A stretch of DNA of 64,000 bases, taken from positions 62,001-126,000 of the forward strand of contig NZ_JACBFP010000008.1 in assembly GCF_021401085.1 (NCBI RefSeq), given 5' to 3'. This stretch comes from Chryseobacterium sp. R2A-55. Its GTDB lineage: Bacteria > Bacteroidota > Bacteroidia > Flavobacteriales > Weeksellaceae. Positions 32,677-41,890 of this stretch are shown here, in pieces (position 1 is the first letter of the stretch; every line of letters starts with the position of its first letter). Made by a program: the position numbers and the translations under genes. The notes beneath the pieces are model-generated. The model saw nothing but the letters and a program-made list of their open reading frames with translations, made no database searches and was not told the DNA's origin.

Positions 32677-34020
32677 TCATCTTGGATTTTGCGGCATTCC
32701 CGTCATTTGAATAATGTCCTCAGGGAGCGCCACGGCATATCTTAAATCGTTGGGAGGTAAAACAAATGCGGTTCCGTTCACCGTTCTGCTTAAAGTGATC
32801 CCTGCCCCTTCCCGATTATAGCGTTTCAGGTCAGCCCACCGCACCCCCCGGAAAAGCATTTCTTTTCGCCTTTCCTTCCGAATGATTTGCAGTGCGCTCT
32901 GAGCATCTGTTGCCATGAAAGGAATGAAAGTGCCGGTCTTCCATCTTTTCACCAACAGTGCATTGAGCAATTCCATGGCTTCGGTATAGTTTCCCGATGC
33001 CGCGTGTCCCTCGGCGGCGGTGAGGTACAGTTCGTCCGTAGCCAGACTTGCCGATCTGGCTGTACCGCCGGAAAAGTTCCCTTTGAATAAAACGTTTTGC
33101 GAGGCATCCAACCGGAAGTACATTTGTTTTCGCAAATCGTTATTCTCATAGCTGTCATAGAGACTTTGGGGGATTTTCGCTTTTGTAGCCGCCAGAAATG
33201 GAGAATTTACCCGGGATAAAGGGAAAATAATTTCAGTATGAATGGGCAGGAAAGGATTGGGAGAGGTGGGGCTTAAAACATTGAAATTCAGCAGTTCGTT
33301 TTTTATGGCTAACGCCGCGGATGCATATTGCGCCGCTTTCTGATATTCGCCCATGAAAAGGTAGGTTCTCGCAAGCAGTCCCAAAGCGGTTCTTTTTGAG
33401 GGGCGCGATACCGCAATCTGATCATTGGGCAAGAGTGCCGCTGCGGTGTGCAGGTCAGTCAGAATCTGCTGATACGTTTGCTCTACCGATGCACGAAAAG
33501 AGGGAATATTCATATCGGGATCCAGACGGATCGGCAACCCCAAATCTTTCGCAGCCGTTGCAGGGTTATAGGCCAGACACCATATCTGTGCTGCTTCCAA
33601 ATAGGCTGCAGCCCTTAATACCAAAGCCTGTCCACGCACATTTTCGGCTTGAGGAATCTGGTAATGGTCCAGGTTGAACAGCACATTATTGTAAATATTG
33701 ATCTTGCTGTAGGTCGTCTGCCAGTCATTGCTGATTGCAAGCGACACATAATCGGGCTTCCAGATGTACAGTCTTTTTTCTGACTCGTTGGGAAAGGTAT
33801 TGAAATCCGCATCCGATACCCAGATGTCGTCCGCTGATATTTCGGCACTGTTCGGGTACTGTCCCAACAGGAAATACCGATCCACAATGGCCTGATTGTC
33901 TTCCAGTTTATCGGGTATGGCTAACCTGGAATTGGATTTTTCACTTAAGAAATCACGGCAACCCATCAAAGGGATTACCATGAGTGCCGCGAAGGCTGTT
34001 GCTGTAATGTATTTTTTCAT
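32677..34020 (-). CDS. RagB/SusD family outer-membrane lipoprotein
   Basis: 447 residues. The lipobox LMGC puts the Cys at residue 21. SusD markers include YSKINIYNNVLFNLD, RGQALVLRAAAYLEAAQIW, LGLPIRLDPD, the helical TPR-like region (ALGLLARTYLFMGEYQKAA), and the C-terminal box LQIIRKERRKEMLFRGVRWADLKR. SusD proteins cap the SusC channel and hold the ligand. It is 12 bases after susC. The small neighbouring TlpA-like gene and the absence of glycosidases suggest a peptide or protein-derived ligand rather than a glycan. Confidence 0.95.
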   Translation of the reverse strand: MKKYITATAFAALMVIPLMGCRDFLSEKSNSRLAIPDKLEDNQAIVDRYFLLGQYPNSAEISADDIWVSDADFNTFPNESEKRLYIWKPDYVSLAISNDWQTTYSKINIYNNVLFNLDHYQIPQAENVRGQALVLRAAAYLEAAQIWCLAYNPATAAKDLGLPIRLDPDMNIPSFRASVEQTYQQILTDLHTAAALLPNDQIAVSRPSKRTALGLLARTYLFMGEYQKAAQYASAALAIKNELLNFNVLSPTSPNPFLPIHTEIIFPLSRVNSPFLAATKAKIPQSLYDSYENNDLRKQMYFRLDASQNVLFKGNFSGGTARSASLATDELYLTAAEGHAASGNYTEAMELLNALLVKRWKTGTFIPFMATDAQSALQIIRKERRKEMLFRGVRWADLKRYNREGAGITLSRTVNGTAFVLPPNDLRYAVALPEDIIQMTGMPQNPR

Positions 34021-34031
34021 TTTGATAAGGT

Positions 34032-37000
34032 TTAAAAGTTTGCACGGAATCCCACACTGTAGGTAGTAACCGGTTTTAAAGATTCATTTCCGAATGAATA
34101 ATCGGGATCAAGGTTTGCAGTATTTGCCTTCCAGAGCAGTCCAAGATTATTGACCGATCCATACAGTTCGATTTTTTTCACAGCCAGGTTTTTCAGAAAA
34201 TCGGGACTGAGCTGCCAGTTGAGCGTTACGAACTGCATCCGCACATGATCGGCCTTTTCTACCAGCACTTCGGAACCTGCAAAAAATCTGTCGCGTGTTG
34301 CGTTTGAAGTCAATATTTCAGAAGGAATATCGGTGTGATTTTCATCCCCGGGATTTTGCCACCGGATGGCGTAATCACTGTGCCCGATCCCGGAATTCAC
34401 CAGGTCGTTGTAATTGATGGATCCCCTTCTGAACCAATACCCCAATTTGTAGGTGATGCCCACTTCCAGAGAGAAACCTTTATACGAGAAGGTGTTCATC
34501 AGGGACCCAAATACGGTGGGAATGGCAGACCCAAAATATTTGAGGTCTTCAATCCCTTTGTCCGAGTTTAATATGGCCGCATAATTGGTGCTCACCTCAC
34601 CATTGAGGTATCCACGAGGGTCACCGGTTTGAGGATCAAGGCCTGCCCAACGATAGGCAAAAATCGCATAGACCGGCAATCCGGCGGTTCCGGAAATGCC
34701 TGCCCCTGAATTGGAAGCCGGAACATAGCTTGATGCCAAAGTATTTTTCAGGTAGTAATCGGTGATCTGATCTTTGTATGTGCTTAGGTTCAAGTGGGTG
34801 TCCCACTGAAAGCTTTTGGATATGATGTTGCGTGTTTTTAGCTCTATATCTATCCCTGCTCCCTTCATCCCGGCAACATTCATGAGCATGTTGTTGATCC
34901 CGGTGGTGTAATCCAGCTGGGCAGTCCCGAAAAGGTTGGTTCCGGTTTTGGTGAACCATTCCAGCGTTCCTGCAATCCTTTCGTTTTGGGTGGCAAAATC
35001 AATTCCCAGATTGATGATGCGTGAGGTTTCCCAGCGGAGGTTGGGGTTGTAAAAATTATCTATCCGTGCCGTTGGAGTGCCGGTGTAGGGCGACATCATG
35101 GTGTCGTAAATGATGGTGGTCAAAGCCACCATTGACGGATCGATATTTCCATTGAATCCGTATGAAGAACGAAGCTTCAGAGTCGACAGCCAGTTTACTG
35201 GAAAGAATTTTTCGTTATTGATATTCCATGCGGCCCCCACTGACCAAAATGGATTCCACTGGTCGTTGGTCTTTAAGCCGAAAAGGTTACTGGCATCCCT
35301 CCGGATACTGGCAGAAACGGTGTATTTTTTGTCGAATGTGTAAGCACCGTTCGCATAGAGCGAGGCAAACCGGATGTTTTTCATCTGCATCGCCTGGTTT
35401 GTGGTGATGTATTCCAGACTGCCGGTAATCAAATTAGGATAAAGGGTGGTGGGATCTACATTCGCCGAGGCCTGGGTATCTTCATTATAACCATAGTACC
35501 TGTTGCTGTGGCCGGAGATTTTGGTCTCCCTTGTTTCCGCCCCCGCTATTGCCGTCACTGCATGCTGATTCCAGACTCTGTTAAAATTGATTTGTCCACG
35601 GATGTTATTGATTTCAGTGCGGGAAGCATAGGTGTCCAGAATACCGCCTTTGGGGACAATGAATATCAATTCTCCGGAATTATCCCACTGCGCAAAACTA
35701 TTGATGTAGTTTCTTGCGTAATAGCTGTTTTTATGGTACAGCTGTTCCGAATCGCCTGTGGAGTTCTGATACTGGTATTTCATTTCTGCATCCAGTCCCG
35801 GGATTATTTTGTATTGCAGCCCCGCATTTAGAATGACCTCCTGAGCATCGCTGGTCTGGGTGTTGTTTTGCCAGTCGGTCAACGGAAAGTAACGCCAGTC
35901 CAGGAGTCCCTTCCCGTTCAGGGTTTCCAGATAATTGGGGTCGTAATTAAAAGGAATCGCCAGCGGTTGGCCATTGCCGTCTGCAAAAGAAAGGTAAGGC
36001 ACCCGCGCGTTGCCCCGATAGGTAATGCTTCCATAACCTACACGGCCGCTCTTTTCCTTTGTCCGGGTAAAGATGGCGCCGAGGTTCAGATTCACTTTGT
36101 TGGCTAATTTCCAGGTATTCTGGAGCTGGATGTTGAAGCGCCGGTAGGTTTGCCCTAAATTTCCGACGTTTTCGTCATAACCCAATCCGGAAGACCAGGA
36201 CATTAAAGGATTCCCACCCGATAGATTAAGGGAATACTGCCTGTTTTCAATCATCTGATACATGTATTTGGAGTACTGGTCCCGGGTATCTGTTTTTCTT
36301 AATTCACCGATCATTTGCGAAGCCTGTTCTTCGGAGAGGAGTCCTTTTCTTTTCTTGTTCAGTATATCCACCACCGGCGTCATTGCCGGGTGCATGGGAG
36401 AATCAATCTCACTGTCATAAAATCCGGCATCAAACAACCGCTGCTCCACATTGATGTAATCCGAAGCGGACATCTGGCGGATGTAACTTAAATCCGGTTT
36501 TCCGCCCAGGGTGGTGTTTGCGTTGAAGGAAATGTTGATCGGCTGGTTGGCTTTCCCTTTCTTGGTGACGATCACGATTACGCCATTGGCTGCCCGGGCG
36601 CCCCAGATGCTTGCTGCGGCGGCGTCTTTCAAAATGGTGATGCTTTCCACCATATTGGGGTTGATGTTGCTTAAGTTTCCTTCATAAGGAAAATCGTCTA
36701 AAACAATCAGAGGCTGACGGGGCCCTTTGATCGTGCTGATTCCCCTGACGGTGAGTTGCGGCTGGTCTGATGTTCCGCTATCCCATGTCACAGAATTGGC
36801 GATTGCCGCCAGGCGGTCTGCCACATTGGGGGTAACGAGTTTATTCAGCTCCGCCTCAGTTACGAAAGAAAAAGAACCCGTGGCCCTTTCTTTTGGGATT
36901 TTTTGGTAACCTGTGGTTAAGGTCACTTCTTCAATATGGGTCGTTTTTGGCCGCAACTTGATCAGCAGCGGCACGGCCAACGGGATTTTTATTTTTTCGG

Positions 37001-37235
37001 AAAAAGAATAGAATCCCGGCTTGGCAATTTGCAGGTGCACTTCACTGCCCGTGGTGTTCAGCGTGAACGTGCCGTCCTGATCGGAAATGGTGAGTGATGC
37101 GTTCTGACTGTTGGAGACAGTTGCCCCAACAACAGGCTTCCCTGATTCCGCATCGGTGATTGTACCCTTAATGGCCTGTTGCGCATGCGCTCCAATGCTC
37201 ATTACAAAAAATAGGGCTGCGAGGTTTTTTCTCAT
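34032..37235 (-). CDS. SusC/RagA family TonB-dependent outer-membrane receptor
   Basis: 1067 residues. A signal peptide (to about residue 18) is followed by a carboxypeptidase-regulatory-like domain (IKGTITDAESGKPVVGATVS, to about 95). A plug follows with the SusC signature region (LTVRGISTIKGPRQPLIVLD, ESITILKDAAAASIWGARAA, NGVIVIVTKKG), then a 22-stranded barrel ending YSVGFRANF. It moves substrates across the outer membrane powered by TonB. It is in one operon with the SusD gene and the TlpA-like gene. Confidence 0.95.
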   Translation of the reverse strand: MRKNLAALFFVMSIGAHAQQAIKGTITDAESGKPVVGATVSNSQNASLTISDQDGTFTLNTTGSEVHLQIAKPGFYSFSEKIKIPLAVPLLIKLRPKTTHIEEVTLTTGYQKIPKERATGSFSFVTEAELNKLVTPNVADRLAAIANSVTWDSGTSDQPQLTVRGISTIKGPRQPLIVLDDFPYEGNLSNINPNMVESITILKDAAAASIWGARAANGVIVIVTKKGKANQPINISFNANTTLGGKPDLSYIRQMSASDYINVEQRLFDAGFYDSEIDSPMHPAMTPVVDILNKKRKGLLSEEQASQMIGELRKTDTRDQYSKYMYQMIENRQYSLNLSGGNPLMSWSSGLGYDENVGNLGQTYRRFNIQLQNTWKLANKVNLNLGAIFTRTKEKSGRVGYGSITYRGNARVPYLSFADGNGQPLAIPFNYDPNYLETLNGKGLLDWRYFPLTDWQNNTQTSDAQEVILNAGLQYKIIPGLDAEMKYQYQNSTGDSEQLYHKNSYYARNYINSFAQWDNSGELIFIVPKGGILDTYASRTEINNIRGQINFNRVWNQHAVTAIAGAETRETKISGHSNRYYGYNEDTQASANVDPTTLYPNLITGSLEYITTNQAMQMKNIRFASLYANGAYTFDKKYTVSASIRRDASNLFGLKTNDQWNPFWSVGAAWNINNEKFFPVNWLSTLKLRSSYGFNGNIDPSMVALTTIIYDTMMSPYTGTPTARIDNFYNPNLRWETSRIINLGIDFATQNERIAGTLEWFTKTGTNLFGTAQLDYTTGINNMLMNVAGMKGAGIDIELKTRNIISKSFQWDTHLNLSTYKDQITDYYLKNTLASSYVPASNSGAGISGTAGLPVYAIFAYRWAGLDPQTGDPRGYLNGEVSTNYAAILNSDKGIEDLKYFGSAIPTVFGSLMNTFSYKGFSLEVGITYKLGYWFRRGSINYNDLVNSGIGHSDYAIRWQNPGDENHTDIPSEILTSNATRDRFFAGSEVLVEKADHVRMQFVTLNWQLSPDFLKNLAVKKIELYGSVNNLGLLWKANTANLDPDYSFGNESLKPVTTYSVGFRANF

Positions 37236-37240
37236 AGTAT

Positions 37241-38575
37241 TTAATTTAATTGGTTTGGTGGATTGACCTGATTTGTGGATTGCGTTTTATCCTCAATGAT
37301 CATCATCGGAAGGTGGCACTCTGTTTCCACTAAGGAGAGGTTATATTCTGAAAGTGGCTTGTTCAAAGCATTCCAATCTGAATAAGCAGAAAAATCGATC
37401 CGGAGGTTTTGCTCAGTGCCCGATTGGTCGATGACCGGTAGAGGAGTCACCCGGCTATTGGCGTTCAGGTTTCTCAGTAAATCGGTGGTGGTGAATTTTT
37501 TGCCGGCGGCGGAACTGTTGGGCATATTCTTTACAGGTCCGCTGTTTTTCAGCGCAGTGCTGTTTCCCGACGGAATTTTTTGCAATACGAGGCATTTTAC
37601 TGCTTCTGTTCTGATGCTCGCGACATACGGGGTCGCCTTATTCAGCGCTTTCAGCATATCTTCATATAGGGTGCCCACTTCTGAAACCGGACTGATAAAG
37701 TCGAAGCTGTAGAGCTTTTCGTTGGCGATCTCGGTTTCTTTTTCTGTATTGAAACTGATGGCATCAGGATTTTTCAGAAGGTTCACGATTCTTTTGCTGT
37801 TGAAGTTATCGTTGCTCTTCCTGAATAATTCAATGCCGATTACCCGGTAAATGTTCATGAGCAGCATATTTGAAAACAGCCTTCCTGTGATCGTCCCGTC
37901 TTTTGAGCGATAGACCATTCCCGGCGGTGATGCCCGCACCCTGCCGTGGGTAATCATGCTGTAGCTTTCAAGGACCGCCTCTTTTTCGAGTCCGAAATTT
38001 TCGGACAGCATGAAAGGGCGGCTCCGGTCCATCGGGATCACGGTCTGCAGACTGGATTTTTGGCCTTCCAGAATTTCGGTAAGCGACTGTTCGGTGACCT
38101 GCTCGCCGTCTGTGGTGTTGATTACCTTGCCGTCCTGGATCCAGATCACGTAAGGTATGGCGTTGTGCGGGAAGAGCTGCTTTATTTTTTTATCCGCGAT
38201 GACGGATCTGATATGGCTGTATTTCTGCCCGTTTTTCGAAGTGAAGAATTTCTGAACGGTTTCGCGATCCTGATCGGTCACCGGCAGGATCCTGATTTTT
38301 CCGTCCATTTTTTGTTGGAGTTCTTCCATCTTTGGGAAATTGGTAAGACAGGAGGAACACCAGGTTGCCCAGAAGTCGATAAGGATCAGCCTGTCTTTAT
38401 CGGGTGCAAGCGTGATGGTTTTTTGGGGATGGTTGACTGCTTCCAGGGGTGTGGTCCAGAGGCTTTCCGGAATGGGCTCCCCTATTTTCAGGGATTTGTT
38501 CTGACTCCATGCCGCATTGGCTGCCACGAGGGTAAAAACAAGGGACAGAAATCCCCTGTTCAACTTATTTTTCAT
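37241..38575 (-). CDS. TlpA-like thioredoxin-fold lipoprotein/exported protein
   Basis: 444 residues. A signal peptide (to about 25, ANAAWSQ) is followed by a TlpA-type thioredoxin domain: LILIDFWATWCSSCLTNFPK (about residues 64-82) with the active-site CSSC, then ILPVTDQDRETVQKFF and AIPYVIWIQDGKVINTTDG. The last 250 residues form a separate domain of unknown fold. It precedes susC by 5 bases, as in many Bacteroidota loci where a disulfide reductase accompanies SusCD. Confidence 0.85.
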   Translation of the reverse strand: MKNKLNRGFLSLVFTLVAANAAWSQNKSLKIGEPIPESLWTTPLEAVNHPQKTITLAPDKDRLILIDFWATWCSSCLTNFPKMEELQQKMDGKIRILPVTDQDRETVQKFFTSKNGQKYSHIRSVIADKKIKQLFPHNAIPYVIWIQDGKVINTTDGEQVTEQSLTEILEGQKSSLQTVIPMDRSRPFMLSENFGLEKEAVLESYSMITHGRVRASPPGMVYRSKDGTITGRLFSNMLLMNIYRVIGIELFRKSNDNFNSKRIVNLLKNPDAISFNTEKETEIANEKLYSFDFISPVSEVGTLYEDMLKALNKATPYVASIRTEAVKCLVLQKIPSGNSTALKNSGPVKNMPNSSAAGKKFTTTDLLRNLNANSRVTPLPVIDQSGTEQNLRIDFSAYSDWNALNKPLSEYNLSLVETECHLPMMIIEDKTQSTNQVNPPNQLN

Positions 38576-38743
38576 AGTTTTGTTAAGATTTTTTGGTTAC
38601 TTACTAATTAAATCCATGCTCTTTCCTTCTTCGTCGTCAAACTGGAGGGGAAAGGGCTTTTTATTTTTAGCTTTTAACAGCCGTCTATTCGCGTTATTTA
38701 TTATTACTCATTACTTATTGCTCATTTCTTAGGTCCGTCATTC

Positions 38744-38810
38744 GGATCGCCCAGGGGAAAGCGGTGTAGAAACCTGTGAAGAGGGGCGCTTTCCCACTGA
38801 AGCAAATCCT
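38744..38810. repeat. Structured repeat S, copy 1
   Basis: Starts GGATCGCCC, then GGGGAAAGC (38754-38762) pairing with GCTTTCCC (38788-38795), and ends GCAAATCC, which can pair with the start. Related copies are at 39743-39838 and 40124-40183. Confidence 0.55.
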
Positions 38811-38941
38811 TTTATGATGGATGTGGGGTGCTGGATGGTGGATGCACGAGCGGTAATAAATCCACGTCTTTGCCATACCGTTCTCATCAAAAAACCCGTC
38901 CTTGTTCCGGCATTGCTTACTATTAATTGCTCATTTTTTCA

Positions 38942-39094
38942 TTACTCATGATTGATATTCTCATAAAACCGCTCTGCACACAGATCAAGCAGCACTTCTG
39001 TTTCCTTTAGCTCTTTCCTGAGCTCCACCACCCAAACCACCAATAAAAGAATCAGTATGGAAGCGATGATGTTGTACATTTTCAGTGTTTTCAT
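38942..39094 (-). CDS. 50-residue single-pass membrane peptide upstream of the tlpA-susC-susD operon
   Basis: Starts MKTLKMYNIIASILILL, with one membrane helix (about 8-22), then a charged amphipathic stretch (ELRKELKETEVLLDLCAERF) and the end YENINHE. It fits a small membrane protein with a short coiled tail. It lies on the same strand about 370 bases upstream of the tlpA-like gene. No family recognised. Confidence 0.55.
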   Translation of the reverse strand: MKTLKMYNIIASILILLLVVWVVELRKELKETEVLLDLCAERFYENINHE

Positions 39095-39180
39095 AGTTTG
39101 TGATCTACTTACTTAACAGATCAAATTATTTATCGGTTAACTTATATCCTAATTTCAATCAATCAATCACTTGCCGACTG

Positions 39181-39216
39181 TCAAACCCCCGACCTAGGAG
39201 TTATTTGCGTGAAGAA
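39181..39216. repeat. Repeat motif M, copy 1
   Basis: TCAAACCCC-GACCT-GGAG followed by TTTGCGTGAAGAAA; the second copy is at 39922-39957. Both stand just left of structured DNA. Function unknown. Confidence 0.55.
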
Positions 39217-39366
39217 AAATTGAGATTTCTTCCGGAACGGATTTTCTAAATGATTACCTCATAAAAATCCCCACTGTTTGAGTGGCGGCAATGAATTAAA
39301 TACAAAGGAACCCATTATCTTTCCGCCCTAGTTTTGGGGATTTTCTTAGAAGAAATCTCAATTTTT
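39215..39366. repeat. 152-bp nested palindrome, MITE-like
   Basis: The outer arms AAAAATTGAGATTTCTTC (39215-39232) and GAAGAAATCTCAATTTTT (39349-39366) are perfectly complementary over 18 bp. Inside, AAAATCCCCA (39264-39273) pairs with TGGGGATTTT (39335-39344), and GGCGG (39284-39288) with CCGCC (39323-39327). No open frame of note within. Confidence 0.75.
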
Positions 39367-39561
39367 CAGCAAATAAATCCAAGTCTCAATTTTTTTGTTT
39401 CTTTTTTCATCAAGGAAATCACTGAAAGTGATTCGCTGATTCCTTTAAAAAAATATAAAAGAATGAAGCAAAAAAGAATGAAAATCTACCCCTCATCTTC
39501 TCTTTTATGGTGGAAATTCTCAAATACTTTTTATGAACTAACCATGCTTTATCCATGCTTT

Positions 39562-39610
39562 ATCCATGAAGCATCTATGGAGCATCTATGGAGCATCTAT
39601 GGAGCATCCC
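39562..39610. repeat. Short tandem repeats
   Basis: Three near-exact copies of GCATCTATGGA (39571-39606), preceded by two copies of ATGCTTTATCC. The two units are partly complementary, so the stretch can fold. Confidence 0.6.
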
Positions 39611-39742
39611 TGTTTTCTGTCAGGTCATGCTTTTGCCCATGGCTCTTTTGGCTATTCTATGTTTTTGGATTCGGCTGCGCTCAGCCACCGGTATCATCAC
39701 TGATTGCTCATTACTCATTACGCATTACTGATGGAACACCTT

Positions 39743-39838
39743 TGCATTGCCTTAGGGGAGGCTTCGACAGGCTCAGCCACCGCAGGGGGTGTAGAAGCCT
39801 GTGAAGAGTGGGCGCTCTTCCGCTACGAACAGATCCCT
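39743..39838. repeat. Structured repeat S, copy 2 (diverged)
   Basis: Shares GTGTAGAA-CCTGTGAAGAG and GGGCGCT with copy 1 and the final AGATCCCTT. The GGGGAAAGC arm is altered to GGGGAGGC. Confidence 0.4.
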
Positions 39839-39921
39839 TATCTCTCATGAAGAGTTATCATATTCCTGGTTTATAGTATTCATAATAACAATTTCATTAA
39901 ATTATCTACTTTCAATTCTTA

Positions 39922-39957
39922 TCAAACCCCGACCTGGGAGATTTTTGCGTGAAGAAA
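39922..39957. repeat. Repeat motif M, copy 2
   Basis: Same TCAAACCCCGACCTGGGAG plus TTTTTGCGTGAAGAAA arrangement as the copy at 39181. Confidence 0.55.
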
Positions 39958-40123
39958 CCCGCCAAAGGCGAGGTTCGCCGATTCCAATAAAACTATAACC
40001 AAGATGAGGCAAAAAGATCCAGTCTTGAATTTTTCAGTTCATTTTACTCATTCCTTATCTATTTATCTAATGCATTCGTAATATGCTTCGCAATTGCATC
40101 AATGCAAAAGAACTAAATCCCTC

Positions 40124-40183
40124 GGATTGCCCTAGGGGAAAGCAGCATCAATTAAAAACGCTTTCCCGCTAAGAACAAATCCT
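40124..40183. repeat. Structured repeat S, copy 3
   Basis: GGATTGCCC, then GGGGAAAGC (40135-40143) pairing with GCTTTCCC (40160-40167), ending ACAAATCCTT. The 5' and 3' ends can pair as in copy 1, and the loop sequence is different. Confidence 0.55.
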
Positions 40184-40660
40184 TCTGAAGAGAAATTGAT
40201 ATGAATGTTTCGCTCTCTTATGAGGTATCGGTAAAGGAGATCAAACCTGTTTTCATTGTTTTGGGTGATATCAGTTGAATGTGGATGCCGGCTGGTCCGT
40301 CAGTGACGGTTTGATCACCGGATCATTTCATCAGTAAGCCATGAAGGCCGCAATGGCTGCGCAACCATTGTAGGTGTCATTCTGAACAGCATTGCTGTCG
40401 TTCCGGCGAAGACCATTGCTATTCCGAGCCTGCGGAGAATTTTTTTTGCGGAGCAAAATCTCCAACCTCAACCTTAAAAAGACTAACACTCCCGCACTTC
40501 ACCCATCTTTCATCTTCATTTGTATAATTGGAATAAACAACCTATTTTTAACGTACCAGTTTTAAAATGTTCTTAATCCCATTCTCCTGTTCTTTCAAAG
40601 GGCTTTGGTGTGCTTAAGGGCGATTGAATATTAGAGATTCTGTGTAGCATTGGGCTGCAC
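40184..40660. other. Gene-free stretch
   Basis: No gene, RNA or clear repeat recognised on either strand. Confidence 0.5.
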
Positions 40661-40669
40661 AAAACCTTA

Positions 40670-40931
40670 CCCTCTCACGGCAGTGAGGAGCGTTGGCGTT
40701 CTTTTATCTCCTGATGGGTATCGGGAGACTGGTGGTGAGAACCTTCAGGTTCTTCTGATTTTAAGGAGGAAACGTGGTAAATGTCGTTCTCATACTGATG
40801 TGTTTTGGGGTTATGGAACGAGTCTATGAAGCAAAAAGGGCAGTCCCCTATCTTCAACTTATATCGAGGTACGGCTAAGAACCTTTGACGAAGTTTCCAA
40901 CAGGGAGACCACCCCATAGATTGCAAATATA
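40670..40931 (-). ncRNA. Possible small RNA on the minus strand
   Basis: A perfect -7 box TATATTTG (924-931, minus strand) would start a transcript near 40918 that includes several hairpins, among them AGAACCTGAAGGTTCT (40738-40753). The 83-codon frame inside (40675-40926) has no domain. It does not match my memory of tmRNA, RNase P or SRP RNA. A 6S-like RNA is a possibility that cannot be decided by eye. Confidence 0.35.
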
Positions 40932-41111
40932 CAAAATACGAGGTAGCGACTCTCCCTATGGTCTTGCGTCATCTAAAATTAGCCGTTTTCGATAACAAGA
41001 CTCATTGATTTAAGTCGCATTTATATCTAATAAATGTTATGAAGCAAATATAAAGAATATAAATGTTATATGCAAATATGTAATTAATTAATTTGAAAAA
41101 ACATGTAGGTA

Positions 41112-41633
41112 ATGGCTGAAAATAAGCGACAAAGTAGATTAGATAACCCTGAGTTCAGAACTATATTAGGGAAGAAATTAAGAGAAAAAAGGTTAGAGCT
41201 TAATTATTCCGTCAGCGACATCTCTTATATGACCACTATACCTCAAAATACAGTATTGAGTGTAGAAAATGGAAAGACAGCCAATATTGATTATTATATT
41301 GAATATGCGAAGGCAGTAAATTATCCTATTGGAAAATTGACAGAATTTGGAATAAGTCTTATACCTCGAATTCCCTTAAGCGCTGAAAGAAAAGAAGCTT
41401 CAAAGTTAACCGCTAAAATAAGGGAATATATTATTGCAGGAGAATTTTTGAGCAATGGCAAAACAGTAGCGCAAATCCATGATAAACTTATTAAATTAAA
41501 GCTAATAAGTCCGACCCAAGTAAGTTCAACAGCTATCGCGGGTGTGATGAGAAATCTTGCAAATGATAATCTTGTTAAGGTTGATGGTAAGGATGGGAGG
41601 AAGAATTTGTATGTGAGGGGGAATAAAGATTAG
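41112..41633 (+). CDS. XRE-family transcriptional regulator with a C-terminal winged-helix-like part
   Basis: 173 residues. The helix-turn-helix is at about 20-75 (LGKKLREKRLELNYSVSDIS, IPQNTVLSVENGKTANIDY). The C-terminal 80 residues (IREYIIAGEFLSNGKTVAQI through SSTAIAGVMRNLANDNLV) look like a winged helix. It stands first in the defence island on the same strand and could control the DUF4007 operon, which begins about 260 bases later. Confidence 0.8.
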   Translation: MAENKRQSRLDNPEFRTILGKKLREKRLELNYSVSDISYMTTIPQNTVLSVENGKTANIDYYIEYAKAVNYPIGKLTEFGISLIPRIPLSAERKEASKLTAKIREYIIAGEFLSNGKTVAQIHDKLIKLKLISPTQVSSTAIAGVMRNLANDNLVKVDGKDGRKNLYVRGNKD

Positions 41634-41736
41634 AGTTAAATTTTTAGGAGTTCTTACTGGAAACCTTAAGGTTATAAAAAACAATATAGTGTATATTTCA
41701 TTATTATTTGAAATCTAAGATAAATTAAATATTCTC

Positions 41737-41797
41737 TGGATCAAATAACTATTTTAAAAATTGATATAAGAGTTGATAACTTTTTGGATCAAATAAC
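41737..41797 (+). promoter_or_regulatory. Direct repeats upstream of the DUF4007 gene
   Basis: TGGATCAAATAAC at 41737-41749 and again at 41785-41797, 48 bases apart, in the A+T-rich leader of the island's first operon. Possible regulator sites. Confidence 0.45.
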
Positions 41798-41890
41798 AAA
41801 TACAGATAAATTTGAATTATACAAATAATTCATAAACGACAATAAATTGCTTACTTTGTAGCTTATAATAATGGATTTTCATAAGAAAAG

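Noticed and set aside
39334..39804. 156-codon plus-strand frame
   Set aside because: Runs through a nested palindrome and short tandem repeats; the protein has no family features.
40675..40926. 83-codon minus-strand frame as a protein gene
   Set aside because: Low-complexity, hairpin-rich sequence with a promoter but no domain; a small RNA seems more likely.
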